Assembly (NCBI GenBank): GCA_963799045.1
Contig: CAWCVN010000005.1
Span: 744,001-808,000 of the forward strand
Reading direction: 5' to 3'
DNA from: DASRSS01 sp963799045
Lineage (GTDB): Bacteria; Actinomycetota; Actinomycetes; Mycobacteriales; Jatrophihabitantaceae
DNA length: 64,000 bases
In this document: positions 16,854-27,154 of the stretch, piece by piece
Numbering within the stretch: position 1 is the stretch's first letter
How the letters are laid out: every line of letters starts with the position of its first letter
Position numbers and translations under genes: made by a program
The notes under the pieces: model-generated
Seen by the model: only the letters and a program-made list of their open reading frames with translations
What the model was told of the DNA's origin: nothing
The model's database searches: none

Positions 16854-16879
16854 CCGAGAGCGAGCTTGCTCGCTCTCGG
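16854..16879 (+). terminator. Strong hairpin after tRNA-Pro
   Basis: A perfect 12-bp inverted repeat, CCGAGAGCGAGC-TT-GCTCGCTCTCGG, 10 nt after the tRNA. There is no T-tract, so it may be an intrinsic terminator of the U-less actinobacterial kind or a processing signal. Confidence 0.5.
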
Positions 16880-16932
16880 GCCGAGCGACAGATGGGTAGG
16901 AGGGCGGGTAGCGGCCGAATACCCGACGAAGG

Positions 16933-16985
16933 CCGAAGACAGCCAGCCGAAGACAGCCAGCCGAAGACAGCCAGCCGAAGACAGC
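16933..16985. repeat. 14-bp tandem repeat (3.8 units) in the tig leader
   Basis: CCGAAGACAGCCAG is repeated exactly at 16933, 16947 and 16961, with an 11-base partial unit at 16975. It lies 22 nt upstream of the tig start. Confidence 0.9.
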
Positions 16986-17006
16986 GATACCGAGGAGCAC
17001 CAGCCT

Positions 17007-18416
17007 GTGAAGAGCACCGTCGAAACCCTGAGCCCGACCCGTGTGCGGCTCGCCGTCGAGGTGCCCTTCGACGAGCTCAAGCCGGGCGTGGACGCCGCCT
17101 ACAAGCGCATCGCCGCCTCGGTCCGCATCCCCGGTTTCCGCCCGGGCAAGGTGCCCAACCGCATCATCGACCAGCGCGTCGGCCGCAGCGCGGTCCTGGA
17201 CGAGGCGATCAACGCCGCGCTGCCGAACCTGTATGCCGAGGCCGCCCGCGAACACGAGCTGCGGCCCTTCGGTCAGCCGGACGTCGAGATCACCAAGCTC
17301 GACGACGGCGAGTCGCTGAGCTTCACCGCCGAGGTCGACGTCCGCCCGGAGATCGAGCTGCCCGACCTGAGCGGCCTGAGCGTCACCGTGGACGACCTCA
17401 CCGTCACCGACGCCGAGATCGACGAGCAGCTCGACGCGCTGCGGGCGCGCTTCGGCACGCTCAAGGGTGTCGAGCGTCCGGTACAGACCGGCGACTACGT
17501 CTCGCTGGACCTCGAGGCCTCCGCCGGCGGCGAGCCCATCGAGGCGGGGTCGGCCAAGGGCATGACCTACGAGGTCGGTTCCGGCAACCTCGTCGACGGG
17601 CTTGACGACGCGATCGTCGGCAAGTCGGCCGGTGAGTCGGCCACGTTTACCGCCACCATCCAGCAGGGTGAGCAGACCGGCACCGAGGCCGACATCACCG
17701 CGACCGTGAACACGGTCAAGGAGCAGGAGCTGCCCGACGTCGACGACGAGTTCGCGCAAATGGCCAGCGAGTTCGACACCGTCGAGGAGCTGCGGGCCGA
17801 CCTGCGGGAGCGGGTGGCCCGGTCCAAGACCTTCGAACAGGGCTCGCAGGCCCGCGACCGGCTGATCGACCTGCTGCTCGAGACCGTCCAGTTCCCGGTG
17901 CCCGAGTCCGCGATCCAGGCCGAGATCGACGTTCGCGAGCACGAGGTGGTGCACTCCCTCGGGCACGACGACGAGGCCTTCGAGCGCTACCTGTCGCTGA
18001 TCGGCAAGTCCCGTGACGAGTTCACCGGCGAGCTGCGCGAGGAGGCCGAGAAGTCGGTGCGAGTGCAGCTACTGCTCGACACGGTCGCCGAGAGCGCCGG
18101 CGTACAGGTGAACGACGGCGAGCTGACCGAATACCTCGTCCGGCAGGCGGCGCGCTACAACATGTCGCCGAAGGAGTTCGCCGACCAGATCGTGCAGGCC
18201 GGCAACCTGCCGATGTTGATGGCGGACGTGCGCCGGAACAAGGCGCTGGCCGAGCTGCTGGAATCGACCACGATCACCGACTCCTCCGGTAACGCCGTCG
18301 ACCTGTCCGCGCTCACGCCCGGCGGCCTGGCCGACCTCGCCGACGGCGAGGAGGACGAGGGCGACGAGGACCAGGAGGACAGGCAGGTAGAGCCTGCCGG
18401 CGGTACCGCCGAGTAA
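17007..18416 (+). CDS. tig: Trigger factor (ribosome-associated chaperone and peptidyl-prolyl isomerase)
   Basis: A 469-residue trigger factor. The N-terminal ribosome-binding domain carries the signature GFRPGKVPNRII (about residues 46-57). The central PPIase domain follows (TGDYVSLDLEA and VDGLDDAIVGKSAGE), then the long helical C-terminal chaperone domain ending in an acidic tail rich in Glu/Asp. The start is GTG at 17007, with GAGGAG 9 nt upstream, rather than any codon earlier in the open frame, which runs back into the tRNA. It sits beside clpP1-clpP2-clpX, the usual protein-folding and degradation cluster. Confidence 0.95.
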   Translation: MKSTVETLSPTRVRLAVEVPFDELKPGVDAAYKRIAASVRIPGFRPGKVPNRIIDQRVGRSAVLDEAINAALPNLYAEAAREHELRPFGQPDVEITKLDDGESLSFTAEVDVRPEIELPDLSGLSVTVDDLTVTDAEIDEQLDALRARFGTLKGVERPVQTGDYVSLDLEASAGGEPIEAGSAKGMTYEVGSGNLVDGLDDAIVGKSAGESATFTATIQQGEQTGTEADITATVNTVKEQELPDVDDEFAQMASEFDTVEELRADLRERVARSKTFEQGSQARDRLIDLLLETVQFPVPESAIQAEIDVREHEVVHSLGHDDEAFERYLSLIGKSRDEFTGELREEAEKSVRVQLLLDTVAESAGVQVNDGELTEYLVRQAARYNMSPKEFADQIVQAGNLPMLMADVRRNKALAELLESTTITDSSGNAVDLSALTPGGLADLADGEEDEGDEDQEDRQVEPAGGTAE

Positions 18417-18432
18417 TTCCCGCTGCGCGCCC

Positions 18433-18450
18433 GTCACGCCCTGAGCGAAC
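18433..18450 (+). promoter_or_regulatory. Putative ClgR-type operator upstream of clpP1
   Basis: CGCCCTGAGCGAAC fits the published actinobacterial ClgR box (CGCY-NAN-RGCG-WWS) with one core mismatch. It lies about 110 bp upstream of clpP1, with a possible -10 TAGGGT at 18491-18496 downstream. The consensus is from memory, so this is a suggestion. Confidence 0.4.
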
Positions 18451-18560
18451 GAGCGCCCGCTTCGGGGACTGAACGCCGGCGCCGCTTCGTTAGGGTCAAC
18501 AGCATCAGCGCACCGAAGCCGCCGAAGCCGCACCGAAAGAGAAGGAAGAAGGTCCGCGAC

Positions 18561-19214
18561 GTGAGCCGTTTCGACCCCCAGCCCGCTCGGGCAACAGTCC
18601 TCGACGGGGCACAGATGCGTGCGCCGGGTGCCGGCATGAGCCTGAACGACTCGGTCTACGACCGGTTGCTGCGCGAGCGGATCATCTTCCTGGGCCAGCC
18701 GGTCGACGACAACATCGCCAACCAGATCTGCGCCCAGCTGCTTCTGCTCTCGGCAGAGGACAGCTCGCGCGACATCAACCTCTACATCAACTCGCCGGGC
18801 GGCTCGGTCACGGCCGGTATGGCGATCTACGACACGATGAAGTTCGTCGAGTGCGACATCTCCACCTATGCGCTGGGCCTGGCCGCCTCGATGGGCCAGT
18901 TCCTGCTCTCGGCCGGCACCCGCGGCAAGAGGTACGCGCTGCCGCACGCCCGGATCCTGATGCACCAGCCGTCGGCCGGGATCGGCGGCACCGCGTCGGA
19001 CATCGCGATCCAGGCCGAGCAGTTCAAGCTCACCAAGACCGAGATGGCCGAGCTCATCGCCGAGCACACCGGTCAGACCGTCGAGCAGATCCGCGCCGAC
19101 TCCGAGCGCGACCGCTGGTTCACCGCCCAGCAGGCGCTCGAGTACGGGTTCGTCGACCACCTGCTCACCTCGGTAAGCCAGATGCCCAACGGCTCCGGCC
19201 CCGCCCCCGCCTGA
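18561..19214 (+). CDS. clpP1: ATP-dependent Clp protease proteolytic subunit 1
   Basis: A 217-residue S14 serine peptidase. The catalytic Ser is in LAASMGQFLLS and the His in ILMHQPSAG; INSPGGSVTAGMAIYD is the substrate-binding strand. It begins with a GTG after AGAAGGAAG. It pairs with the adjacent ClpP2 to form the mixed tetradecamer typical of actinobacteria, fed by ClpX or ClpC. Compared with ClpP2 it has a longer, more variable N-terminal propeptide. Confidence 0.96.
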   Translation: MSRFDPQPARATVLDGAQMRAPGAGMSLNDSVYDRLLRERIIFLGQPVDDNIANQICAQLLLLSAEDSSRDINLYINSPGGSVTAGMAIYDTMKFVECDISTYALGLAASMGQFLLSAGTRGKRYALPHARILMHQPSAGIGGTASDIAIQAEQFKLTKTEMAELIAEHTGQTVEQIRADSERDRWFTAQQALEYGFVDHLLTSVSQMPNGSGPAPA

Positions 19215-19236
19215 TCGGGCCTGAAAGGGAATATTC

Positions 19237-19887
19237 ATGACGAACCTGTACACACCGTTCGGTGCCCGTTCCTCGGCCCAGGCCCCGCACTCCCGCTACG
19301 TGCTGCCGTCGTTCGTCGAGCGCACGAATTACGGGATCAAGGAGTCGAATCCGTACAACAAGCTGTTCGAGGAGCGCATCATCTTCCTCGGCGCGCCGAT
19401 CGACGACGTGGTCGCCAACGACGTCATCGCCCAGCTGATCGTCCTCGAGTCCACCGACCCGGACCGCGACATCCTGATCTACATCAATTCCCCGGGGGGA
19501 TCGTTCACGGCGCTGACCGCCATCTACGACACGCTCCAGTTCGTCCGGCCCGAGATCCAGACCTACTGCATGGGCCAGGCGGCCTCCGCCGCGGCCGTGC
19601 TGCTCGCCGCCGGCACCAAGGGCAAGCGTTTCGCCCTGGCCAACTCGCGGATCCTCATCCATCAGCCCTCCGGTGAGGGCCAGGGCCAGGTCACCGACCT
19701 CGAGATCCAGGCCAACGAAATCCTGCGGATGCGGGGCCTGCTGGAGTCGATTCTGGCCCGGCACAGCGGCCAGACGGAGGAAAAGGTGCGCGCCGATATC
19801 GAGCGCGACACCATCCTCACCGCCGAGCAGGCCAAGGAATACGGGATCGTGGACGAGGTCATCACGTCCCGAAAGATTGAAGCCTGA
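19237..19887 (+). CDS. clpP2: ATP-dependent Clp protease proteolytic subunit 2
   Basis: A 216-residue ClpP with the catalytic Ser in MGQAASAAAVLLAAG and His in ILIHQPSGEGQG. It starts 22 nt after clpP1 behind GAAAGGGA, so the two are co-transcribed and translated in series. The N-terminal ~25 residues precede the ESNPYNKLFEERIIFLG block and are probably removed on maturation. Confidence 0.96.
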   Translation: MTNLYTPFGARSSAQAPHSRYVLPSFVERTNYGIKESNPYNKLFEERIIFLGAPIDDVVANDVIAQLIVLESTDPDRDILIYINSPGGSFTALTAIYDTLQFVRPEIQTYCMGQAASAAAVLLAAGTKGKRFALANSRILIHQPSGEGQGQVTDLEIQANEILRMRGLLESILARHSGQTEEKVRADIERDTILTAEQAKEYGIVDEVITSRKIEA

Positions 19888-20007
19888 GCGAGGCGGCGCC
19901 GAACATAGATAACACAGGACTTCGGGCGCTGAATGCGGGTAGCGTTTAGATCTGGCGCCTTCAGAGGCGCGGACAGAGGACGTCAACCGAGGGGAACGAG
20001 ATAGCTC

Positions 20008-21291
<1,284 letters not shown>

Positions 21292-21333
21292 CGCAGCTTC
21301 TCCGGTGCGCCGGTAATGGGACAATGATCCCGT

Positions 21334-24300
21334 GTGCGCGCCCGTCCTGTCCCCGCCGACGGCGGTCGGACGCTGATGCGCTGGTACTGGACGGTCGACG
21401 ACGGGGTCGGCCCCGCCGCTGACGTCGTGGTCGACGCCGAGCCGGAGCTGCCGGTCGGCGTGCTGGCCCGGGCGCTGGAACTGCCGCTGGCCGGGTTCGC
21501 CCCGCGTGCCGGCGAGGACGCCGCGGTCTGCGACGCTGCGCCCGAGAGCGGGCTCACCCTGCCGCACTATCAGCTACCCACCACGACCGGGCAGCTGGCG
21601 GTGCGCTTCCGCGGCGGCCCGCTCGGCGGGCAGGTGGTGCCGCTCGCGCGTGCGGTCACCACCCTCGGCCGGGCCGAGGACAACGACGTTGTCGTGCCCG
21701 ACCCCGGCGTCTCGCGGTATCAGCTACGCATCGACGCCACCGGCGAACAAGTCGTGCTGGATCCGGCCCTGGACGCCCGGCCCGTGCTGGTCAACGGCAC
21801 CCCGATCCACCTGCCGACGCCGATCGAGGCGGGCGACCTGGTCGAGCTCGGCGCCGGCGTCGTCAGCGTCGGGGAGGCGGGCCACGTGCCGGGCGACATC
21901 CGCCGAGGCCCGGCCGGTGACCTGGCATTCAACCGGCCGTCACGGATCCGGGGACGGCAGCCCGAGCCGGTGATCGCCCTACCCGGTCCGCGTCCGGAGC
22001 AGCCGCTCGGCGCGCCGTTGCCGTGGGCGATGGCGACGGTTCCGGTGTTGATCGGCACGGTCATGGCGCTGGTGCTCCACCAGCCCGCGATGCTCATGAT
22101 GGGTGTCGCCTCGCCGCTGATGGTTGTTGCCAACTACCGCTCGCAGAAGCGCTTCTCCGTCCAGCGCACCCGCGGCGCGGTGGCGGTGTGGCAGGAGCAG
22201 TCCGCGCAGGCGCGCCGCATGCTCGAGGCGCAGATCGCGGCTCAGCGGGAGAAGGCCTGGCAGCTGTGGCCTGATCCCGCGACGCTGCGCGAGATCTGTC
22301 TCGGCCGGGATGCCCGGCTGTGGGAACGCCGGCAGGACGATCCCGATGCGCTGTCGGTGCGGTTGGGTGTGGCCGAGCGCCCGGTGTCGGTCCGGATCGA
22401 GGGGACGGCCGGTACGGCGCCGCCGGAGCCGTACATGTCGCCGGTCCCGGTCGGCGTCGACCTCGCGCAGGTCGGCGTGCTGGGCATCGCCGGCCCGGAG
22501 CCCACCGTGCAGGCCATGGGGCGCTGGGTGCTGCTGCAGCTGGCGGCGCTGCGCAGCCCCCGCGACCTGCGCATGGTGCTGCTGTGCGAGCGCGGATCCT
22601 GGCAGGCGTGGCAGTGGGCATTCTGGCTGCCGCACCTGCACGAGGACTCGGTGGGCGCGCCGGCGGCGCAGATCGGCAACACCGCCCAGAGCCGGGCCGA
22701 GCGGCTGGCCGAGCTGGTCCGGGAGATCGACGCCCGGCTCGCGGCACGCCGCGAGCAGCGCGAGGCGAGGTTCAGCTCGGACGTCGTCGTGCTGCTCGAC
22801 TCGGTCCGCCGCTACCGCACCGAGACCGGGATGACCCGGTTGCTGCGCGACGGACCCGGCGTCGGGATCTTCGCCGTCTGCCTCGATGAGGACCGGGTCC
22901 GACTGCCCGAGGAGGTCACGGCCGAACTCGTCGCCGATCACGCCGACCCGACGCTCGGACTGCTCGACGTTGCTCAGCAGGCGGGGGTGCCGAGGTTGCT
23001 GCTCGACGCGGTCTCGGCCGGGATCGCCGAGGAAGCCGCACGCGCGATCGCCCCCATCCACCACGTCGGCGGCGACGGCGAGGCCGCGGTGCTGCCGGAC
23101 ACGGTGCGGTTGGTGGATCTGCTAGGTGTCGATCTCGACGACCCGGAGTGGGTCGCCACCCGGTGGGCGCCCGGCGCCCGCAGTACGACAGCGGTGATCG
23201 GCGCCGGCATCGACGGGCCGTTCAGCGTCGACCTCCGGCTGGACGGCCCGCACGCCCTGGTGGCCGGGACGACCGGTGCCGGCAAGTCGGAGTTCCTGCA
23301 GACCCTGGTCGTGAGCCTGGCGCTGGTGAACCGCCCCGATGCGCTCACCTTCGTGCTCGTCGACTACAAGGGCGCCTCCGCCTTCGCGGACTGCGAGCAG
23401 CTGCCGCACACCGTCGGCATGGTCACCAACCTCGACAACCGGGAGACCGAGCGTGCGCTGACCTCCCTCGACGCCGAGCTGCTGCGCCGAGAGCAGGCGC
23501 TGAAGGAACTCGGCGCGCGTGACGTCGACGAGGCATGGGACCGCGACCCGCGGGCAGCGGCCGCCAACCGGCTGGCCCGCCTGGTGCTGGTCATCGACGA
23601 GTTCGCCGAGCTGGTCCACGAGCTGCCCGATTTCGTCACCGGGCTGATCCGCATCGCGCGGGTGGGCCGCTCCCTCGGCGTGCACCTGGTCCTGGCGACG
23701 CAGCGCCCGGCCGGGGTCGTGTCGGCCGAGATGCAGGCGAACCTCGGCCTGCGGGTGGCGCTGCGGATGGCGGACAAGGAGAACTCCAGCGAGGTGCTCG
23801 GCGCCCCGGACGCCGCCTACATCGCATCCTCGACGCCGGGGCGCGGCTACGTCCGGCGGGTGTCCGGGACGGCGCCGGCAGGTTTCCAGACCGCGCGGGT
23901 CGCCGGCCGCCGGCCGGGGCAGCACGCCGCGACCAGCCGCCCGCCCCGAGTCCGCCGCGTGAGCTGGGACAACGTCGGCGAGGCGATCCCGCCGGCCCCG
24001 CGTGTCGGCGGCGACGACCCCGACGCCACCGACCTGCACGCCCTCGTCGATTCGATCCGTGCGGCCAGCCGGCAGCTCGCGGTGCCCACGAACCCGAGCC
24101 CCTGGCTGCCGCCGCTGCCGACGTTGATCACGCTCGACGAGCTGACAGTCAGCTTCGAGCACGACGAGGCCGGCTTGCTGCTCGGCCTGCTCGACGTACC
24201 CGAGCGGCAGGCGCAGCTCGCATTGCGCTACCGCATCGGGCAGGGGCATGTGCTGGTCGTCGGTGCGGCCCGCTCCGGGCGGTCCACCGTGCTGCGCACG

Positions 24301-25689
24301 ATCGCGGCCGAGGTCGCCGGCCGTTGCTCACCCGAGGACGTCCACCTGTACGGCGTCGACTTCGGCGGCAGCGCGCTGCTTCCGATGCGCGACCTGCCCC
24401 ACTGCGGGGCCGTGATCACCGGAACCGAAACCGATCGGGTCGTCCGCCTGCTGAGCCGGTTGACCGACGAGATCACCCAGCGTCAGCTGGTGCTCGCCCG
24501 CGACGGGCTCGGCGACATCGCCGAGCAGCGGGCGCAGGCGTCCCCCGCCGATGCGCTGCCGCACATCCTGGTCCTCGTGGACCGCTGGGAGGGATTTCTG
24601 TCGGCGTTCCCGCTCGAGGAGGCGCAGTCCCTGCGCGAGCGAGTGATCAAGATCCTCCGGGAGGGGCCCGCGGCCGGGGCATCGCTGATCATCACCGGCG
24701 ACCGCGCCGTGCTGACCGACCGCATCGCCGCGTTCGTCGAAACCCGGTACACGCTGCGGCAGAGCGACCGCGAGGACTACCGGCTGGCCGGCATTCGGCC
24801 GTCGGCGCTGCCCGAACACGTCCCGCCCGGGCGCGGCTACTTCGGCGACCCGATCCAGGAGGTGCACTTCGCCTCGGTGAGCGCGGATCCCTCCGGCCAG
24901 GCGCAGGCCGGCGCGCTGCGCGAGATCGTAGCCCGTGCCCGCGAGCAGAGCGCCGAGATGCGGGTTCGGCCGTTCCGGCTGGACGTCCTGCCGGTGCGCA
25001 TCGAGCTGTCCGAGGCCGCTGCGTTGCCTGCCGTCGGTGCGGCGAACGTAGCCGGCGCCTCGCTGTTGATGGGCGTCGGCGGCGACGACCTGTCCGGCTT
25101 CCACGTCGAACTGTCCGCCGGCCCGGGACTGCTGGTCGCCGGCCCGCGGCGCAGCGGCCGCAGCACGGCGTTGGCCGCGGCGGCCGCCGGCCTGCTCGCG
25201 CAGGGGTTTCCCGTGCTCGTCGTGGCACCCAGGCCCTCGCCCGCCGCCGGTTTCGCCGAGCATCACGGCCTCGATCTGGTGACCGACACCGGCGCGGAGA
25301 CAGCCGGCCGCGTGACGGCGTGGGTGCAGGGCCGGCAGCGGTGCGCGGTAGTCGTCGACGACGCGGAACTGGTGCACGGCAGCGAGCTGGACAACGAGCT
25401 GATCGAACTGGCCCGCAACCGGCCACCGGGCACGTTCGTCCTGGCGGTCGCCGCGGTGCTCGACGAGCTCGGCGCGCTGCTGCGTGGCGTCGCCGTCGAG
25501 GCCAAGCGGCACAAGCAGGGTCTGCTGCTCTCGCCGTCCAGCTCGCTGGAGGGCAACCTGCTCGGGCCCGGCCTGCCGCGCACGCTGCTCGGCCGCGCGC
25601 CCGCCGGCCGCGGTGTGCTGCCCGTCGACGGCGCCTGGGTCGCGGTGCAGGTGCCGGTACCCGACCAGGGCGGGTCGGCGGCGTCATGA
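21334..25689 (+). CDS. Type VII secretion FtsK/SpoIIIE-type ATPase (EccC/EssC-like) with N-terminal FHA domain
   Basis: A 1451-residue motor protein. Residues ~70-170 form an FHA-like domain (TTLGRAEDNDVVVPDPGVSR), residues ~225-265 hold two membrane helices, and three FtsK/SpoIIIE ATPase modules follow. The first has an intact Walker A GTTGAGKSEFL (~646) and Walker B LVLVIDEFAEL (~750) plus LATQRPAGVVS. The second and third have the altered P-loops GAARSGRST (~976) and GPRRSGRST (~1269), as expected for the regulatory modules that bind WXG100 signals. The N-terminal FHA makes it closer in layout to Firmicutes EssC than to mycobacterial EccC. The start is GTG 21334, 8 nt after GACAAT; an ATG at 21376 is the alternative. 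It should power export of the WXG100 proteins encoded downstream. Confidence 0.9.
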   Translation: MRARPVPADGGRTLMRWYWTVDDGVGPAADVVVDAEPELPVGVLARALELPLAGFAPRAGEDAAVCDAAPESGLTLPHYQLPTTTGQLAVRFRGGPLGGQVVPLARAVTTLGRAEDNDVVVPDPGVSRYQLRIDATGEQVVLDPALDARPVLVNGTPIHLPTPIEAGDLVELGAGVVSVGEAGHVPGDIRRGPAGDLAFNRPSRIRGRQPEPVIALPGPRPEQPLGAPLPWAMATVPVLIGTVMALVLHQPAMLMMGVASPLMVVANYRSQKRFSVQRTRGAVAVWQEQSAQARRMLEAQIAAQREKAWQLWPDPATLREICLGRDARLWERRQDDPDALSVRLGVAERPVSVRIEGTAGTAPPEPYMSPVPVGVDLAQVGVLGIAGPEPTVQAMGRWVLLQLAALRSPRDLRMVLLCERGSWQAWQWAFWLPHLHEDSVGAPAAQIGNTAQSRAERLAELVREIDARLAARREQREARFSSDVVVLLDSVRRYRTETGMTRLLRDGPGVGIFAVCLDEDRVRLPEEVTAELVADHADPTLGLLDVAQQAGVPRLLLDAVSAGIAEEAARAIAPIHHVGGDGEAAVLPDTVRLVDLLGVDLDDPEWVATRWAPGARSTTAVIGAGIDGPFSVDLRLDGPHALVAGTTGAGKSEFLQTLVVSLALVNRPDALTFVLVDYKGASAFADCEQLPHTVGMVTNLDNRETERALTSLDAELLRREQALKELGARDVDEAWDRDPRAAAANRLARLVLVIDEFAELVHELPDFVTGLIRIARVGRSLGVHLVLATQRPAGVVSAEMQANLGLRVALRMADKENSSEVLGAPDAAYIASSTPGRGYVRRVSGTAPAGFQTARVAGRRPGQHAATSRPPRVRRVSWDNVGEAIPPAPRVGGDDPDATDLHALVDSIRAASRQLAVPTNPSPWLPPLPTLITLDELTVSFEHDEAGLLLGLLDVPERQAQLALRYRIGQGHVLVVGAARSGRSTVLRTIAAEVAGRCSPEDVHLYGVDFGGSALLPMRDLPHCGAVITGTETDRVVRLLSRLTDEITQRQLVLARDGLGDIAEQRAQASPADALPHILVLVDRWEGFLSAFPLEEAQSLRERVIKILREGPAAGASLIITGDRAVLTDRIAAFVETRYTLRQSDREDYRLAGIRPSALPEHVPPGRGYFGDPIQEVHFASVSADPSGQAQAGALREIVARAREQSAEMRVRPFRLDVLPVRIELSEAAALPAVGAANVAGASLLMGVGGDDLSGFHVELSAGPGLLVAGPRRSGRSTALAAAAAGLLAQGFPVLVVAPRPSPAAGFAEHHGLDLVTDTGAETAGRVTAWVQGRQRCAVVVDDAELVHGSELDNELIELARNRPPGTFVLAVAAVLDELGALLRGVAVEAKRHKQGLLLSPSSSLEGNLLGPGLPRTLLGRAPAGRGVLPVDGAWVAVQVPVPDQGGSAAS

Positions 25690-26732
25690 CGAGGACCCCT
25701 GAGCCGGCCGGCGTTGCGGCTGCCGACGCCCAGCTGCTCGCCTCCGTCGTCGCGGTCTCGACCGCGCAACCGCTGTCGGTCTCGCCGCGGGCGCGGGTCT
25801 ACCGCGTCACCGACACCGCCGGCGAGAGCTGGGTGGTCAAGCTGGTGCACCCGGAGCGAATGGCCCAGGCGGTGCAGCTGTCGGCCCGGCTGTCCGGCGC
25901 TCGGGGCGCGGGGGAGATCGTGCTCTCCGGCGAGGTGGGCGGGGTCGGGTACCTGCTCTACCGGGATCACCCCACCGACCTCGCGACGGCGTTGGCAGCA
26001 GGGCCGATCCCGCCGCAGGCGTTGCACGCGATCCTGGCGCCGGTGGCCGAACTGCTCGATCGGCTGCACGCCGCCGGGTACGTCCACGCCGACGTCAAGC
26101 CGGAGAACGTGCTGGTGAGCGCCGCCGGCGACGGCGTGCTCGCCGACCTCGACGAGTGCCTGCCGGTCGGCGCGAGCGCGGAGCGGGTCACGCCGATCTT
26201 CTGCGCGCCGGAGCTGCTGGAAGGCCGGGCCGCGACGGCCGCGGTCGACGTCTTCGGCTTCGCGATGACCGTGGCCGCCGCGCTGCTCGGAGCGGTCCGG
26301 CGGCCGGACGGAGACTGGCCGGACGGGGTTCCGGGAGCCGTGCGCGAGGCGATCACCCGCGACCTGACCGCGGACCCGGACCAGCGCTGCGTCTCGCCGA
26401 CCGCGCTCGTCGCCGTGCTGCTCCGCGCCGATGAGCGCAGCCCCGTGCTCGAGCAGCTGCCGGCGACGGCCGCACGGTCGGCGCCGCGCTCGTTCGCCGA
26501 CCTGCCCGATCCGGTGCGGGAGCTGCAGGTCGCGGCGGGACGGGCGTTCGGCAATGTCGGCGCCCGCACCCCGACGGTCGACCGGCTCGGGCTGCGGCTG
26601 CATCCGGACCTGCCGCCGGTGGCCGAGCAGGCCGAGGCCGAACGCCCGCTATGGCGGCGGCCGGCGATGATCGTCGCCCTCGGGGTGGCGGTCGTGGCCA
26701 CCGTGCTGGCGGTCGTGCTTCTGGTCGTCTGA
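25686..26732 (+). CDS. Membrane-anchored protein kinase-like protein of the type VII locus
   Basis: A 348-residue protein whose ATG overlaps the ATPase stop (ATGA), so it is translationally coupled. It has a compact kinase fold: a Lys in WVVKLV (~51), catalytic loop YVHADVKPENVLV (~132-144), and ADLDE in place of DFG. No Gly-rich P-loop is obvious, so it may be a weak kinase or a pseudokinase. The last 20 residues are a single membrane helix (MIVALGVAVVATVLAVVLLV), leaving the kinase domain cytosolic. It could phosphorylate a ligand of the FHA domain of the neighbouring ATPase, or be a structural counterpart of EssB, the pseudokinase-like single-pass component of Firmicutes systems. Both are inferences. 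Confidence 0.8.
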   Translation: MTRTPEPAGVAAADAQLLASVVAVSTAQPLSVSPRARVYRVTDTAGESWVVKLVHPERMAQAVQLSARLSGARGAGEIVLSGEVGGVGYLLYRDHPTDLATALAAGPIPPQALHAILAPVAELLDRLHAAGYVHADVKPENVLVSAAGDGVLADLDECLPVGASAERVTPIFCAPELLEGRAATAAVDVFGFAMTVAAALLGAVRRPDGDWPDGVPGAVREAITRDLTADPDQRCVSPTALVAVLLRADERSPVLEQLPATAARSAPRSFADLPDPVRELQVAAGRAFGNVGARTPTVDRLGLRLHPDLPPVAEQAEAERPLWRRPAMIVALGVAVVATVLAVVLLVV

Positions 26733-26761
26733 CGTTCACCGAGAAGACGTCGGTTTACCTT

Positions 26762-26790
26762 TTGAGCGGTCTGTCTTGATCGGCTACCTT
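26762..26790 (+). promoter_or_regulatory. Putative promoter of the WXG100 operon
   Basis: TTGAGC (26762-26767), 17-bp spacer, TACCTT (26785-26790), in the 116-bp gap before the WXG100 gene. It would allow the secreted proteins to be made independently of the motor genes. Confidence 0.45.
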
Positions 26791-26848
26791 ATTGACACTC
26801 GCCGCCTGGACCACGGGGGTCGGCGGTCACGAGACGGGAGAGGACCGC

Positions 26849-27139
26849 ATGGCTGACATCAAGGTCACTTCGGCCGACTTGCACAACGTGTCGGGGCAGC
26901 TGTCGTCCGGTTCGGCGGACATCGAGTCGAGGCTCTCGCAGCTGCACGCCCAGGTCCAGGGCCTGGTCGACAACGGCTGGCAGGGCTCGGCCTCGAGCGC
27001 GTTCCATGAGCTGTACCAGCAGTGGAACACCTCGGCCAGCCAGCTCAAGCAGGCGCTCGACGGCATCAGCAAGCAGCTGGGCAACGCCGCCACGACCTAC
27101 GAGCAGACCGAGGCGCAGCTGACCCAGTCGATGCAGTAG
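26849..27139 (+). CDS. WXG100 family type VII secretion protein (EsxA/EsxB-like)
   Basis: A 96-residue helical hairpin protein with the diagnostic turn NGWQGSAS at about residues 43-50 and the length of classic WXG100 substrates. Helix 1 carries LHNVSGQLSSGSADIESRL and helix 2 ends LTQSMQ. It has no signal peptide, as expected for this route. RBS-like GAGAGGA precedes the ATG by 6 nt. It should dimerise and be exported by the EccC-like ATPase encoded upstream. Confidence 0.93.
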   Translation: MADIKVTSADLHNVSGQLSSGSADIESRLSQLHAQVQGLVDNGWQGSASSAFHELYQQWNTSASQLKQALDGISKQLGNAATTYEQTEAQLTQSMQ

Positions 27140-27154
27140 CCGGCGGCTGTCGCC

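Noticed and set aside
16933..16985. Short CRISPR-like array
   Set aside because: Units are 14 bp, directly abutting, with no spacers and no cas genes; it is a simple tandem repeat.
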